Positions 16,803 through 25,614 are shown, counted from the stretch's first letter. The stretch: DNA of 37,853 nt from Chromatiales bacterium (GCA_020631335.1 JAHDHK010000016.1:1-37853), one strand, 5' to 3'. Numbers and translations: made by a program. The notes: a model not told the origin generated them from the letters alone.

Positions 16803-16898
16803 CGGTTCTGTTTTGATTGTTTGTCAGACGGGTCGGCATACTGTTCTTGTGATGTAATACGGTGGTTCCAGGTTTACGCAGCGTGAGTGGAGAATCTA

Positions 16899-17594
16899 TT
16901 GTTCACGGGTATTGTGCAGGGCATTGCTGAAATCAGTTCAGCTAAAGATAGTGGTGGTATCAGAACATTTGAAATCGCTTTTCCGGATGGTTTCTGTGAT
17001 GGTCTGGAAATAGGGGCCAGTGTGTCGGTTGATGGTGTATGCCTGACCGTAACGACGCTCATCGCTGACAACCGGGCATCGTTCGATGTTATGCAGCAGA
17101 GCCTGAATGTCACCACACTGGGTGATTTCTATGCGGGTGCGCGCACAAATGTAGAAAGAGCAGCCAAGGACGGCGCGGAAATCGGTGGGCATCCGTTGTC
17201 TGGTCACATCGATTTTCGCGCTACGATCATCGACATAAAACGTATGGAAGACAATTTCCAAATGCGCATTGGTGTTGATCCCGAATGGCTGAAATACATT
17301 TTTCCCAAGGGCTATATTGCGATTAACGGGGCCAGTCTTACTATTGCTGAAGTGAATAAATCAGAAGCCTGGTTCGAGGTGTGGCTGATACCCGAAACGC
17401 TGAGAATGACGACCTTCGGCGAAAAGCAAATCGGTGCACGACTGAACATTGAGATAGAGCGTGAAACGCAGGTTTTCGTCGACACGATTCGCGAAACGCT
17501 TGAAGAAAATCTAGGGCCACTGTTACCGGCACTGGAAAAGCTTTTACAGGAGCAGGGCGTGGATATTGGTGGTCTTGCCTTGCCGAAGAAATAG
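16899..17594 (+). CDS. ribE: Riboflavin synthase alpha chain
   Basis: The 231-residue protein has two similar lumazine-binding halves (FTGIVQG start, GHPLSGHID near the end of the first half, KGYIAINGASLTI at the start of the second). It dismutates two 6,7-dimethyl-8-ribityllumazine molecules to riboflavin in the cytoplasm. The start at TTG 16899 gives the canonical M-FTGIVQG N-terminus and sits 6 nt after GGAG; a GTG at 16887 would add four residues. The first half has SLNVTTLGD where most family members have (E)TLRxTxLGD, and the protein carries about 20 extra C-terminal residues. It is alone, not in a rib operon, as is common in gammaproteobacteria. Confidence 0.9.
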   Translation: MFTGIVQGIAEISSAKDSGGIRTFEIAFPDGFCDGLEIGASVSVDGVCLTVTTLIADNRASFDVMQQSLNVTTLGDFYAGARTNVERAAKDGAEIGGHPLSGHIDFRATIIDIKRMEDNFQMRIGVDPEWLKYIFPKGYIAINGASLTIAEVNKSEAWFEVWLIPETLRMTTFGEKQIGARLNIEIERETQVFVDTIRETLEENLGPLLPALEKLLQEQGVDIGGLALPKK

Positions 17595-17692
17595 GTGTTT
17601 TCAGTTTCGTTCCGACCCTGCCAGGCGGGAACGATGCGTTGTGATGTGCTGTTGGATGATTTGCTCAACCTCTTTGTCCGGAGCTGTGGTAT

Positions 17693-18472
17693 ATGAATGA
17701 TGAAGTACCTTTGCACGGTGGCAACACTAACGAGTCAGTGGTCCGCAAAGGTATGACTGTGCGCAGGCAGCAGCATCGATGCAGTGATTCGGTACATGAA
17801 CTGCTGGATCATCTGCGCAGGCAGGGGTATCGTTATTCGCCTGCGTTTCTCGGGATTGATGAACTTGGGCGGGAAATTCTCGAGTTCATTCCGGCTGATA
17901 CCGGAGCATTTGGATATGTGTGGCAAAGTGATTCAATATTACAAGCCATCGCTCATATGCTGCGAGAGTATCACCAGGCAACAGCGGGTTTTGATTTTAC
18001 AGCCTGCGAATGGCTTTACAGCTACCCGGACAGCAGCAGGCACGAGGTCGTGTGCCACAATGATTTTGCGCCATATAATATGCTGTTTAAAGATCGGCAG
18101 CCGGTGGCGATTATTGATTTTGATCTAGCAGGGCCGGGGCCGAGATTGCGGGATCTTGCTTATGCGGCGTATTGGTGCGTGCCCCTTTCATTTAATTCAG
18201 CTGAGCTTAGAGGCTATACTCAAAGCGATATCTCTGCCGGCAGTAGAAGGTTGCGTGCTTTTTGTCAGGCATACAATACAAAAGACTATCAACAGCTTTT
18301 CGATTTGGTCGCAGAAGTGCTTCTGCATATGAGTTGTCGTGATTCGATTGAGGCAATGCTGGGCAATCAAACTGCAGAAAAGCTCGAACGCGACGGGCAT
18401 CCGGAGCACTGGCACTGTGAGTATCAGGCGTTTATGGCAAACAGGATATCATTGAAAAATAATCTTTTTTGA
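17693..18472 (+). CDS. APH-fold phosphotransferase (aminoglycoside phosphotransferase superfamily)
   Basis: This 259-residue kinase-like protein has the short N-lobe of a subfamily with VVRKGMTVRR and GREILEFIP. The catalytic loop CHNDFAPYNML has Asp124 and Asn129, and the metal motif AIIDFDLAGPG has Asp142/Asp144. The C-lobe ends in a helical region. It should transfer phosphate from ATP to a small molecule. Family members act on aminoglycosides, choline, homoserine and sugars, so resistance should not be assumed. The start at 17693 is 98 bp after ribE with an inverted repeat (17608-17633) between them. Confidence 0.82.
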   Translation: MNDEVPLHGGNTNESVVRKGMTVRRQQHRCSDSVHELLDHLRRQGYRYSPAFLGIDELGREILEFIPADTGAFGYVWQSDSILQAIAHMLREYHQATAGFDFTACEWLYSYPDSSRHEVVCHNDFAPYNMLFKDRQPVAIIDFDLAGPGPRLRDLAYAAYWCVPLSFNSAELRGYTQSDISAGSRRLRAFCQAYNTKDYQQLFDLVAEVLLHMSCRDSIEAMLGNQTAEKLERDGHPEHWHCEYQAFMANRISLKNNLF

Positions 18473-18753
18473 TCGACCTCTGTACCCCGGGTAAAACACT
18501 ATTAGCCGTATACAACATTGACCGGTGATTAACAGTGTTGAGCATGTGCGCCGTTCATTAAATGTTTACTGCAAATTCCACTACTCAGCCGTTTTTACGC
18601 TTGATCGCGCTTTTCTTTACTATTGGCAACTCAATGTTATTCATAGAGAATGAGTAACTCCGGTAAGAGGCCACGTGCGCCGGCCTGCAACGCTCAGGTT
18701 TACGTGGGCAAGAACCGCCTGCCCGGGGCAGAAAATTACACAAGGTAAATACT

Positions 18754-19776
18754 ATGGCATCTGCGAATCACAGTGGATTTAAAACAAGAGCGCTGGGCAA
18801 TACAGCATTGCAGTTATCGGAACTGGGGCTGGGGTGTGCCGCCATGGCGGGGAATCACCGCCCGGTAACAGAGGAAGATAATCGAGGGGCGATAGAAGAG
18901 GGGCTTCAACAAGGCCTGACTTTTGTCGATACCGCGCCGTTTTACGGCTTTGGCCGTTCAGAACACTATGTGGGGGATGCCATTCGTGGACGGGAAGGAC
19001 TGGTGTTGTCTACCAAAGCCGGACGGTTGCTCAAGCCTGAGCCTGCCCCTGCACCGGTACAGGCGGAATGGCCTGGCAGCTTTCCGTTTAACCCGGTATA
19101 CGATTACACCTATGACGGTGTAATGCGTTCTTATGAAGACAGTCTGCAGCGAATCGGTACAAGCAAAATTGATATTCTGCTGCTGCACGATATCGGTGTC
19201 ATGCAGCATGGTGAGGCATTGAATAAAACGTTGTTCGCAGATGCAATGTCCGGTGGATACAAAGCCCTTGATGAGTTGCGCAGTGCCGGTGAAATATCCG
19301 CAATCGGTTTGGGAGTGAATGAAAAAGAAGTCTGTATTGAGGCGATGAAGCACGGTCATTGGGACGCATTTTTACTGGCTGGAAGATACACACTGCATGA
19401 GCAGTCCCCGATGGAAGATCTGTTTCCCGAGTGTGAAAAAGCCGGTACCGGCATCATTCTCGGTGGTCCTTTCAATTCCGGTATTCTGGCGGGTGGTGAC
19501 ACCTGGAATTATGCCAAAGCGCCGTCGGCAGTGGTGGAAAAGGTGACCAGCATTCGCCGGGTGTGCGATGCACACGAGATACCCATCGCCGCTGCTGCGC
19601 TTCAATTTCCGCTGGGCAGCGCGTTGGTGGCGAGTGTTATTCCCGGACCTCGGTCACGAGAAGAGATGAAGCAGATTGCCGAATGGTTTTCGATCGATAT
19701 ACCGCCATCATTATGGAGTGATCTGAAATCCGAAGGATTGCTCGACGCTGCCGCACCAGTGCCGCAGGCACGATGA
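18754..19776 (+). CDS. Aldo/keto reductase, D-threo-aldose/fucose dehydrogenase-like
   Basis: The 340-residue TIM-barrel oxidoreductase has the AKR tetrad: Asp59 (FVDTAPFYG), Tyr64, Lys88 (LSTKAG) and His145 (LLLHDIG). The C-terminal NADP(H)-binding part has VIPGPRS. The insert RLLKPEPAP with FPFNPVYDYTYDGVMRSYEDSL is characteristic of D-threo-aldose 1-dehydrogenase/L-fucose dehydrogenase relatives, also annotated as pyridoxal 4-dehydrogenase. It likely oxidises an aldose to a lactone. ACAAGGTAAA precedes the ATG. It overlaps the next gene by ATGA, so both are expressed together. Confidence 0.85.
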   Translation: MASANHSGFKTRALGNTALQLSELGLGCAAMAGNHRPVTEEDNRGAIEEGLQQGLTFVDTAPFYGFGRSEHYVGDAIRGREGLVLSTKAGRLLKPEPAPAPVQAEWPGSFPFNPVYDYTYDGVMRSYEDSLQRIGTSKIDILLLHDIGVMQHGEALNKTLFADAMSGGYKALDELRSAGEISAIGLGVNEKEVCIEAMKHGHWDAFLLAGRYTLHEQSPMEDLFPECEKAGTGIILGGPFNSGILAGGDTWNYAKAPSAVVEKVTSIRRVCDAHEIPIAAAALQFPLGSALVASVIPGPRSREEMKQIAEWFSIDIPPSLWSDLKSEGLLDAAAPVPQAR

Positions 19777-20813
19777 CCAACGCAAAGGCAATCACCGGGT
19801 TATTGTACCCTGTGGTGCAAGCGCCGATGGCCGGCGTGCAGGGCAGCAGGCTGGCTATTGCCGTATCGGCGGCTGGCGGGCTTGGATCGCTGCCCTGCGC
19901 AATGTTATCGGCGACGCAGATCGAGTCAGAAATCAAAGCAATCCGATCGGCAGGTATTGAGTGTTATAACGTCAATTTTTTCTGTCATAAACCATTACGT
20001 TACAGCACAGCTCAGGCAGAGCGCTGGTTGTCAGCACTGGCGAATCATTTGCAGCAGCTTAATGTTTCACCCGATGCAATAACCGCCGGCAGTGGACGAA
20101 GTCCGTTCAGCCATGAACTTGCCGATGTCATCGAGCCGTTTAAACCGCCTGTGATCAGTTTTCATTTCGGCTTACCTGATGCAGATATCCTCGAGAGGCT
20201 GAAAACCTGGGATGTCTGTATTATTTCAACTGCAACAACCGTACGTGAGGCGCAATGGCTGGAAAGTCAGGGGGTCAGCGCTGTCATCGCGCAGGGGCTT
20301 GAAGCAGGCGGGCACCGGGGTATGTTTCTCAGTGATGACCTGACTACCCAATCGGGTACTTTTGCTTTACTTCCGCAGGTCGTCAGTGCTGTCGACGTAC
20401 CGGTGATTGCCGCTGGCGGCGTCAGTACAACGCAGGGAGTGAGTGCAGCGCTTTCCATGGGGGCAACAGCGGTACAGGCGGGTACAGCGTTTTTGTTATG
20501 TGATGAAGCGGATACCAGTGAACTTCATCGAGCGCAATTACAAAGTGATGCGGCACTCCATACTGCTATTACGAATGTTTTCTCGGGGAAACCTGCGCGA
20601 AGTATCGTCAATAAAGCGGTCAGGGAAATCGGCCCTATCTGTGATGCGGTGATGGATTTTCCGCATACCGCTAATGCAATGGCTGTACTGAGATCCAAAG
20701 CCGAGGCTTGTGGTAGCGCAGACTACACTCCCCTGTGGTGCGGTCAGAATGCATCGGGCTGTCGGTCGGTGCCAGCGCTTGATCTGGTTAAGGAGCTCGT
20801 CGGCGCGGTATAA
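19773..20813 (+). CDS. Nitronate monooxygenase family flavoprotein
   Basis: The 346-residue FMN TIM-barrel protein belongs to the nitronate monooxygenase (2-nitropropane dioxygenase) family. Family hallmarks are VVQAPMAGVQG near the N-terminus, VIAQGLEAGGHRG (catalytic-region His), VIAAGGVSTTQGVSAAL and MGATAVQAGTAFLLC for phosphate/FMN binding. It oxidises nitronates such as propionate 3-nitronate. Coupling to the aldose-dehydrogenase-like gene by an ATGA overlap is notable but unexplained. It converges with the histidine kinase gene with only 27 bp between them. Confidence 0.88.
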   Translation: MTNAKAITGLLYPVVQAPMAGVQGSRLAIAVSAAGGLGSLPCAMLSATQIESEIKAIRSAGIECYNVNFFCHKPLRYSTAQAERWLSALANHLQQLNVSPDAITAGSGRSPFSHELADVIEPFKPPVISFHFGLPDADILERLKTWDVCIISTATTVREAQWLESQGVSAVIAQGLEAGGHRGMFLSDDLTTQSGTFALLPQVVSAVDVPVIAAGGVSTTQGVSAALSMGATAVQAGTAFLLCDEADTSELHRAQLQSDAALHTAITNVFSGKPARSIVNKAVREIGPICDAVMDFPHTANAMAVLRSKAEACGSADYTPLWCGQNASGCRSVPALDLVKELVGAV

Positions 20814-20840
20814 CTTTGAGTTTGCTTGGTGTTACTAATT

Positions 20841-22688
20841 CTACGCTGCGCGTGGAAATTGATGCTGATCTTCTAGCGCGTCAGTCAGTACGTCAATCAA
20901 TTCGTTTCTGTCGATTGGTTTGCTCACATAATGTGACATGCCGGCGTCCAGACAGCGTTTTTTATCGCCACTCATTGCGTTGGCAGTGACAGCAATAACG
21001 GGGAGCGATTTTGCCAGCGGATGATTCATGTTTCTAATCGCTGCGGTAGCTGTGTAACCATCCATTTTCGGCATATGGCAATCCATCAGAATCGCCGAAA
21101 ATCGTTTTCGCTTACTTGTTGAATCGTTGAGCAGGTTTTCTTTTACGGCGTCGAGGGCCTGCTCTCCGTCATCCACCAGAGTGACCTGAAGACCAAGATT
21201 TTCAAGCATGGTGAAAGCAACTTCCTGGTTGACGAAGCAGTCTTCTGCGAGCAGTACGTGCTCGCCGCAGAAGCTATGTTTTGTATGTTCGTTTTGTTCC
21301 GTACTATGTGCGATACCTGAGGTGTCTGTGGAAAATTCACACAGCACAGTAAAGCACGATCCCGCGCCCGTTTGACTGGTCACGGATAAGTCACCGTTCA
21401 TCAATGATGCAAGACGTCTGGCAATTGCAAGCCCGAGGCCGGTGCCTCCGTAACTACGGGTTGTCGATCCATCTGCCTGTGAGAACTCTTCGAAGATAGT
21501 GTCCAGCTTGTCAGAGGGAATTCCTATACCGGTATCCTTAACCTGAAAGCGAAGCGTGGTCAGTTTCTCTTCCGCGTTATGTGAATGCCGGTCCAGTATA
21601 ATGTCGACACCACCCTTTGAGGTGAACTTGATAGCGTTACCGACAAGGTTGATAAGTATCTGTTGAAGCCTTAGCGGGTCGCCGACGACCAGTTCTGGAG
21701 TTTCACTGTCGAAAGTTACTGAGAGCTTCAGGTTTTTTTCAGTGGCATTGCTTTGAAGCAGGGATACCACCTGATTGACGGTAGATTTCGGGTCGAACTC
21801 TACCGATTCGAGTTCAATTTTTCCGGACTCTATTTTTGAAAAATCCAGTACTTCATTAATAATCGTCAGCAGAGACTGCGCTGACTTTTGGATGGTGCGG
21901 GCGTAGTGTTGCTGGCGATTGTTGATCTCGGTATCCAGCAACAGCTGTGTCATACCCAGCACACCGTTCATGGGCGTTCGTATCTCGTGACTCATGGTGG
22001 CCAGAAACTCGCCCTTGGCTTTTGATGCGCACTCAGCTCTTTTGATGGCTGACTCGAGTTCGGTATTCTGTTCAGATAAATCTCTGACCAGATGTTTGTT
22101 TTCTATTTGCAGTGCCAGCGTCTCGGCCAGTGTTCTCTGATGGTGACGCCCCAGCAGCGTAAGCCCGGCTAAATAGAGTAGTGCCGGTGCCACCGTGCCG
22201 GTATAGCCCTCAACAGGCGCCCACAGGAACAAGCCTAGCACCGGTAAAAGACAAGGGTAAAGAAAAGCAAAGAATGCAGTGTTCCAGGCGCCGTAACCGG
22301 CCACCGCGCCGGCGGCCAGGGCAATGGGAAACAACAATAGTTGGATTTGGTGCGCCGGTGGCATATCACTGTGCCACAGTAGTGTGATGGCTCCCCAGTG
22401 AGCGCCCGCCATAAAAATAGTGACGGCGTAAACAGCGCATCTTTTGTGGAATACCTGAACATCTGCCATACCCTGTCGGGCATAATAAATTGCTGCAAAG
22501 CGCATGGCGGCAACCGCAATTCCGGCGAGCAACCACAGGGTCAGATTTTCAGTAGCTACGTTGTTATGAAGCAACCAGGCGGCAAGTATCATCGCGCAAC
22601 TACTGATGATTACTGTCTTATATCCTCCTAATATCAACGACTTGAGTCGTTGCCGAAGGACTTCCGGAGAATCGGTTGTTATGCTCAC
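20841..22688 (-). CDS. Hybrid sensor histidine kinase/response regulator
   Basis: The 615-residue inner-membrane signalling protein starts with about six membrane segments (residues 24-180) and a coiled coil (185-225). HisKA follows with phospho-acceptor His234 (TMSHEIRTPMNG), then HATPase with N-box (NLVGNAIKFT, about 347-356), G1 (DTGIGIP) and G2 (GGTGLGLAI). A C-terminal receiver has Asp536 (LMDCHMPKMDG) and Lys590 (SKPID). All catalytic residues are intact. The input signal is unknown; no periplasmic domain is obvious, so it may sense the membrane or an intramembrane ligand. Output may pass to a separate phosphotransfer protein not present here. It lies 103 bp downstream of the Rieske-like gene on the same strand. 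Confidence 0.93.
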   Translation of the reverse strand: MSITTDSPEVLRQRLKSLILGGYKTVIISSCAMILAAWLLHNNVATENLTLWLLAGIAVAAMRFAAIYYARQGMADVQVFHKRCAVYAVTIFMAGAHWGAITLLWHSDMPPAHQIQLLLFPIALAAGAVAGYGAWNTAFFAFLYPCLLPVLGLFLWAPVEGYTGTVAPALLYLAGLTLLGRHHQRTLAETLALQIENKHLVRDLSEQNTELESAIKRAECASKAKGEFLATMSHEIRTPMNGVLGMTQLLLDTEINNRQQHYARTIQKSAQSLLTIINEVLDFSKIESGKIELESVEFDPKSTVNQVVSLLQSNATEKNLKLSVTFDSETPELVVGDPLRLQQILINLVGNAIKFTSKGGVDIILDRHSHNAEEKLTTLRFQVKDTGIGIPSDKLDTIFEEFSQADGSTTRSYGGTGLGLAIARRLASLMNGDLSVTSQTGAGSCFTVLCEFSTDTSGIAHSTEQNEHTKHSFCGEHVLLAEDCFVNQEVAFTMLENLGLQVTLVDDGEQALDAVKENLLNDSTSKRKRFSAILMDCHMPKMDGYTATAAIRNMNHPLAKSLPVIAVTANAMSGDKKRCLDAGMSHYVSKPIDRNELIDVLTDALEDQHQFPRAA

Positions 22689-22791
22689 TAGTCACATCAT
22701 ATTCCTGCACCACACGATGTAGCGGTCGATCGGGCCAACTCTTCAGAAAACGTGCGTTATTTCTCGTTGTCGGGTGATGCGTGTTGGATTG

Positions 22792-23526
22792 TCAACACTT
22801 GATGGTTTGACCGGAATAGTCTGCCAGTTTACGGATAGTTGAGGATTTTCCGACAGGCTTTTTAGGGTCAGTTACGCGGTGTTCCATGGATGCCCGGAAA
22901 CCGAACTTATCGAAAAAGCGTTCGTACATTTCGCCACCATAACTGGCGGTGGCAAACAGGTGGCCGGTAGATTCTTCTGTTTGAAGCTCTATGGCAGCCA
23001 GTGGTTGCGGGGCGGGGCCGGACAGAACGCGAGCGCCGTCGCGCGGGTCGTAAATACTCCGCTCAGAGCAGCACGAAATCACACCGGTGCGCTCTTCATT
23101 TTTACCTTCACGGTTATAAAAAGAAACTGTGTCATGGCGATAGTTGATGAACGAAATTTCTTTTGCCGGATGACTCATTTTGTGGGAGCAAATGGCTGAG
23201 TAGGCAACGACAGAGCGATCGGGCCCGACACCTCCCCGCCAGTCGTATTGTTTGCCGCCACTGTCCGTTAGTGCAGAAGCGGCGGCAGAAGTACCAAGGT
23301 TAATAAGAAAACACGGTGTAGTGACGAAGGGATAAAAGAATAAATAGGGCTCGCCTGCGTCCAGTGTGGCGGCGGTGATCGGCTGCTTATTGTTATCCAG
23401 TAACTGCGCCCTCGGATAGTGCACTTTGTCTTCTGCGCGAAGCGGCAGCTGTGCACCGGCAAAAGCCCCTGCGATCATGGAGCTGCATAGTCGGGTGAAT
23501 TCACGCCTGTTCAATGAGTCTGCCAT
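22792..23526 (-). CDS. Tat-exported Rieske-like protein with altered cluster ligands
   Basis: The 244-residue protein has a twin-arginine signal (NRREFTRL, residues 6-13, then a hydrophobic stretch) and a Rieske-fold domain. The first box is C113-S-H115-K-M-S118, so both first-half ligands (Cys, His) are present. The second box reads C152-C-S154-E155-R-S-I-Y-D, where the family consensus is C-P-C-H-G-S-x-Y-D. The His ligand is therefore replaced by Glu, and both disulfide cysteines (118, 154) are Ser. The tail GARVLSGPAPQPLAAIEL matches Rieske proteins such as arsenite oxidase small subunits. No partner oxidase is adjacent. It may bind an unusual cluster or none. Confidence 0.75.
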   Translation of the reverse strand: MADSLNRREFTRLCSSMIAGAFAGAQLPLRAEDKVHYPRAQLLDNNKQPITAATLDAGEPYLFFYPFVTTPCFLINLGTSAAASALTDSGGKQYDWRGGVGPDRSVVAYSAICSHKMSHPAKEISFINYRHDTVSFYNREGKNEERTGVISCCSERSIYDPRDGARVLSGPAPQPLAAIELQTEESTGHLFATASYGGEMYERFFDKFGFRASMEHRVTDPKKPVGKSSTIRKLADYSGQTIKC

Positions 23527-23704
23527 TGTGCATCTCCGCTCGTGTTTGCTTTGCCTGGATATCGAACCAATTAGATCAGGATTATATACGTGTTGTTTCG
23601 CTTATGAATCATTCATTTACAGATATAGATTGAGGTTTCAACAGCGTCCATTGTCTGTGAACTGATTCACAAGTGCCGGCCGTCATCTTTTTTACACTTG
23701 GACA

Positions 23705-23721
23705 CGCTACAAAAAGTAGCG
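23705..23721 (+). promoter_or_regulatory. Small perfect hairpin in the leader of the transposase-derived gene
   Basis: CGCTAC (23705-23710), loop AAAAA, GTAGCG (23716-23721). It lies 33 bp before the start codon and could be an RNA hairpin or a protein-binding palindrome. Confidence 0.3.
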
Positions 23722-23754
23722 GGTGGTAGAGAAGTAACAAGGGGACCGGGACAT

Positions 23755-24405
23755 ATGTATGCCGTAAAAAACAGATATTACAAACATTCAAAGCTTGATG
23801 AACAGCGATTTCGTAAAATACTGGAGCTGTTTGCCGACGACCTCACCGCTGTAGAAGTGGCGAATCAGACCGGCGTGAACGTACGTTCGGTGAATTCGAT
23901 ATTTCTAAAGTTGCGCGACCGTATTGCCCAATGGTCTGAGGCCATTGCGTCGGCTACCCCGGGGCTGAATGCTGTAGGCGGCCCGAAGACAATGGATGGA
24001 TCGATTTCCGGATATTTGCAAAGCGAGAGTGATGGCGTCATCGGCATTCGAATGTTTGTGAATGAAGATCAGGTGTACTGTTCATTGCTAACGGCCAACC
24101 CCGTGCAGTCGATGCAGGAAAAAGAAAAGAACATCTGGCGGGAGTATCCGATTGGTATCGATGTTCGGCGTGACATGCGGCTGAAAATAAAAAGTGAAAC
24201 CTATCAGCGCGCGTATGCAGAAAAAGACATTGAGCGCATAGAAGCGTTCGGGCATTTCCTGCGACAGCGCTTAAGTAAGTTCAAAGGTCTGCGACGCGAA
24301 AAGTTCTATTGCCACTTAAAAGAGAGCGAGTATAGATATAACAACCGTGGCGGAGAATTGTACCCGTTGTTACTCGGGATGCTGGGTGAGAGCCCGATCG
24401 AATAG
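23755..24405 (+). CDS. IS1595-family transposase-derived protein lacking the DDE core
   Basis: The 216-residue protein starts with KNRYYKHSKLDEQRFRKILELFADDLTA and an HTH (about 31-56) like IS1595/IS1016-group transposases. It ends with RLSKFKGLRREKFYCHLKE and SEYRYNN, matching the family's C-terminus. The middle that should carry the catalytic acidic triad (VDE..., HSDGW..., NGIEGFW) is shortened and altered: only IEAFGHF resembles the last motif. The protein is intact, has its own RBS (AAGGGGA, 10 nt upstream of ATG 23755) and a strong terminator. I see no terminal inverted repeats. It looks like a domesticated, non-transposing DNA-binding protein rather than a live element. The alternative upstream TTG start is less likely. 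Confidence 0.7.
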   Translation: MYAVKNRYYKHSKLDEQRFRKILELFADDLTAVEVANQTGVNVRSVNSIFLKLRDRIAQWSEAIASATPGLNAVGGPKTMDGSISGYLQSESDGVIGIRMFVNEDQVYCSLLTANPVQSMQEKEKNIWREYPIGIDVRRDMRLKIKSETYQRAYAEKDIERIEAFGHFLRQRLSKFKGLRREKFYCHLKESEYRYNNRGGELYPLLLGMLGESPIE

Positions 24406-24424
24406 TAGCGTATGTGACCACGCC

Positions 24425-24452
24425 GCCTCGCCTGCAGTGCGAGGCAATTTTT
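24425..24452 (+). terminator. Rho-independent terminator after the transposase-derived gene
   Basis: GCCTCGC (24425-24431) pairs with GCGAGGC (24439-24445) around a 7-nt loop, followed by AATTTTT. Confidence 0.85.
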
Positions 24453-24485
24453 GTATGTGCCACGGTAAAGGCAAGAGATTGCCCA

Positions 24486-24848
24486 ATGGCCGTGCCCGCA
24501 GAATTGTTTGATACCTTGCTGCTATTTCTTGCTGCTATCTTATGCGTCAGTAGTGATTGCGTACGCCAACTTTTCGAACCCGAATGGGTACAAGGCAGGC
24601 CACTCACATTCAATGGGAGTTTCCGGCAGGATGGTGTGGATGCTTGTCGTATTGCAGGACTGATTTGTGAGAGGGCTGCCGATTGTGCTCCAACATCCAG
24701 AATCCTTTCCCGACGTATTTTCACTTCACTACAAACATATGGTTATAGAAGCTATCTGCCGACTCGACATTCGTCTATGGTGATTGCTTCAAATACATTG
24801 GCTGGTTATTTAATTAAAAATTACCGGCAGGTTTTAGCTGCTGGGTAA
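24486..24848 (+). CDS. Possible hypothetical protein
   Basis: A 120-codon open frame begins at ATG 24486 after the terminator. It encodes a hydrophobic segment (LLLFLAAILCVSS, about 11-23), then a Cys-containing polar part. I do not recognise the family, and there is no strong ribosome binding site. A comparable open frame exists on the opposite strand, so coding is uncertain. It otherwise fills a 545-bp gap in which I see nothing else. Confidence 0.3.
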   Translation: MAVPAELFDTLLLFLAAILCVSSDCVRQLFEPEWVQGRPLTFNGSFRQDGVDACRIAGLICERAADCAPTSRILSRRIFTSLQTYGYRSYLPTRHSSMVIASNTLAGYLIKNYRQVLAAG

Positions 24849-24951
24849 GGTCAGCAGGTTCACAGTCGAAATTCAAAATTGTTTGATAGTTGATGGCCGC
24901 ATGGTTTGTTTCAACTGGGCGACTCGACATTGAACAACTGTGATTGCGCTG

Positions 24952-25614
24952 TTAAGGCGCCAGCCGATCAATGATCCATTGGTTTTCATTTCTTGAGTAT
25001 CTGAAGCGATCATGTGAGCGGCTCGGTCGACCTTGCCAAAACTCAAATGCTGCTGGTAGCAGACGGTAACCACCCCAGTTAGCAGGTCGGGCTAGCTCGT
25101 CCACCGGATGGGCTTGTTTTAATTCAGCAATGCGGCTGGCCAGCCATGCCTGATCAGGGACTACCTGCGACTGTGGTGATGAGGCAGCGCTGTATTGACT
25201 GCCCTGAGGTCGGGATTTGAAATAGCGATCTGATTGTTCGACCGATACTTTCTCTACACTGCCCTCGATACGAATTTGCCTTTCAAGTTCCGGCCAATAA
25301 AAAAGTATCGCTGCGTTTGGATTGTCGGCAAGTTCCTGACCTTTACGACTTTCGTAACCGGTGTACCAGCAGAATCCCTCTTCATCAAACTGTTTTAACA
25401 GAACAATGCGAGCTGACGGGATGCCCGAAGGAGTTGCCGTTGCGAGTGTCATGGCGGTAGCGTCTGTGATGCCGCTGTTCTGTGCGTCCTGCAGCCAATG
25501 AGTGAACATGTCCAGCGGGTTCGGCTGAAGGTCGGCACGGTGTAGTTCCGAGCGCTTGTATTCGGTGCGCTGAGCGTGCAGATCACCCTGGCTTGTTGAT
25601 TGGATTTCGTTCAT
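24952..25614 (-). CDS. pdxH: Pyridoxamine/pyridoxine 5'-phosphate oxidase
   Basis: The 220-residue FMN enzyme oxidises pyridoxamine or pyridoxine phosphate to pyridoxal phosphate in vitamin B6 salvage. Motifs match PdxH throughout: ATPSGIPSARIVLLKQFDEEGFCWYTGYESRKG (FMN binding), YFKSRPQGSQ, WGGYRLLP, FEFWQGRPSRSHDRFRY and the C-terminal WIIDRLAP. I chose ATG at 25614, which gives a length close to E. coli PdxH (218). An ATG at 25647 would add 11 residues; neither has a clear RBS. It is divergent from yajQ across a very short gap (30-63 bp), so their promoters must overlap. Confidence 0.93.
   Translation of the reverse strand: MNEIQSTSQGDLHAQRTEYKRSELHRADLQPNPLDMFTHWLQDAQNSGITDATAMTLATATPSGIPSARIVLLKQFDEEGFCWYTGYESRKGQELADNPNAAILFYWPELERQIRIEGSVEKVSVEQSDRYFKSRPQGSQYSAASSPQSQVVPDQAWLASRIAELKQAHPVDELARPANWGGYRLLPAAFEFWQGRPSRSHDRFRYSRNENQWIIDRLAP

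Noticed and set aside
16626-16886. FMN riboswitch before riboflavin synthase
   Set aside because: I looked for the conserved FMN aptamer core and did not find it; only the nested stem at 16758-16802 is present.
17608-17633. Inverted repeat CGTTCC/GGAACG after ribE as a terminator
   Set aside because: The arms are only 6 bp, the loop is 14 nt and there is no T-run, so I do not call it.
17693-18472. Aminoglycoside resistance gene
   Set aside because: The APH fold is clear, but the superfamily has many housekeeping substrates and the chromosomal context shows no resistance or mobile elements.
24281-24724. 147-codon antisense frame
   Set aside because: It overlaps the end of the transposase-derived gene and crosses the strong terminator at 24425-24452; composition is Ser/Arg-rich as in shadow frames.
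23527-24951. Active insertion sequence around the transposase-like gene
   Set aside because: No terminal inverted repeats or target duplications were visible, and the catalytic motifs are missing.
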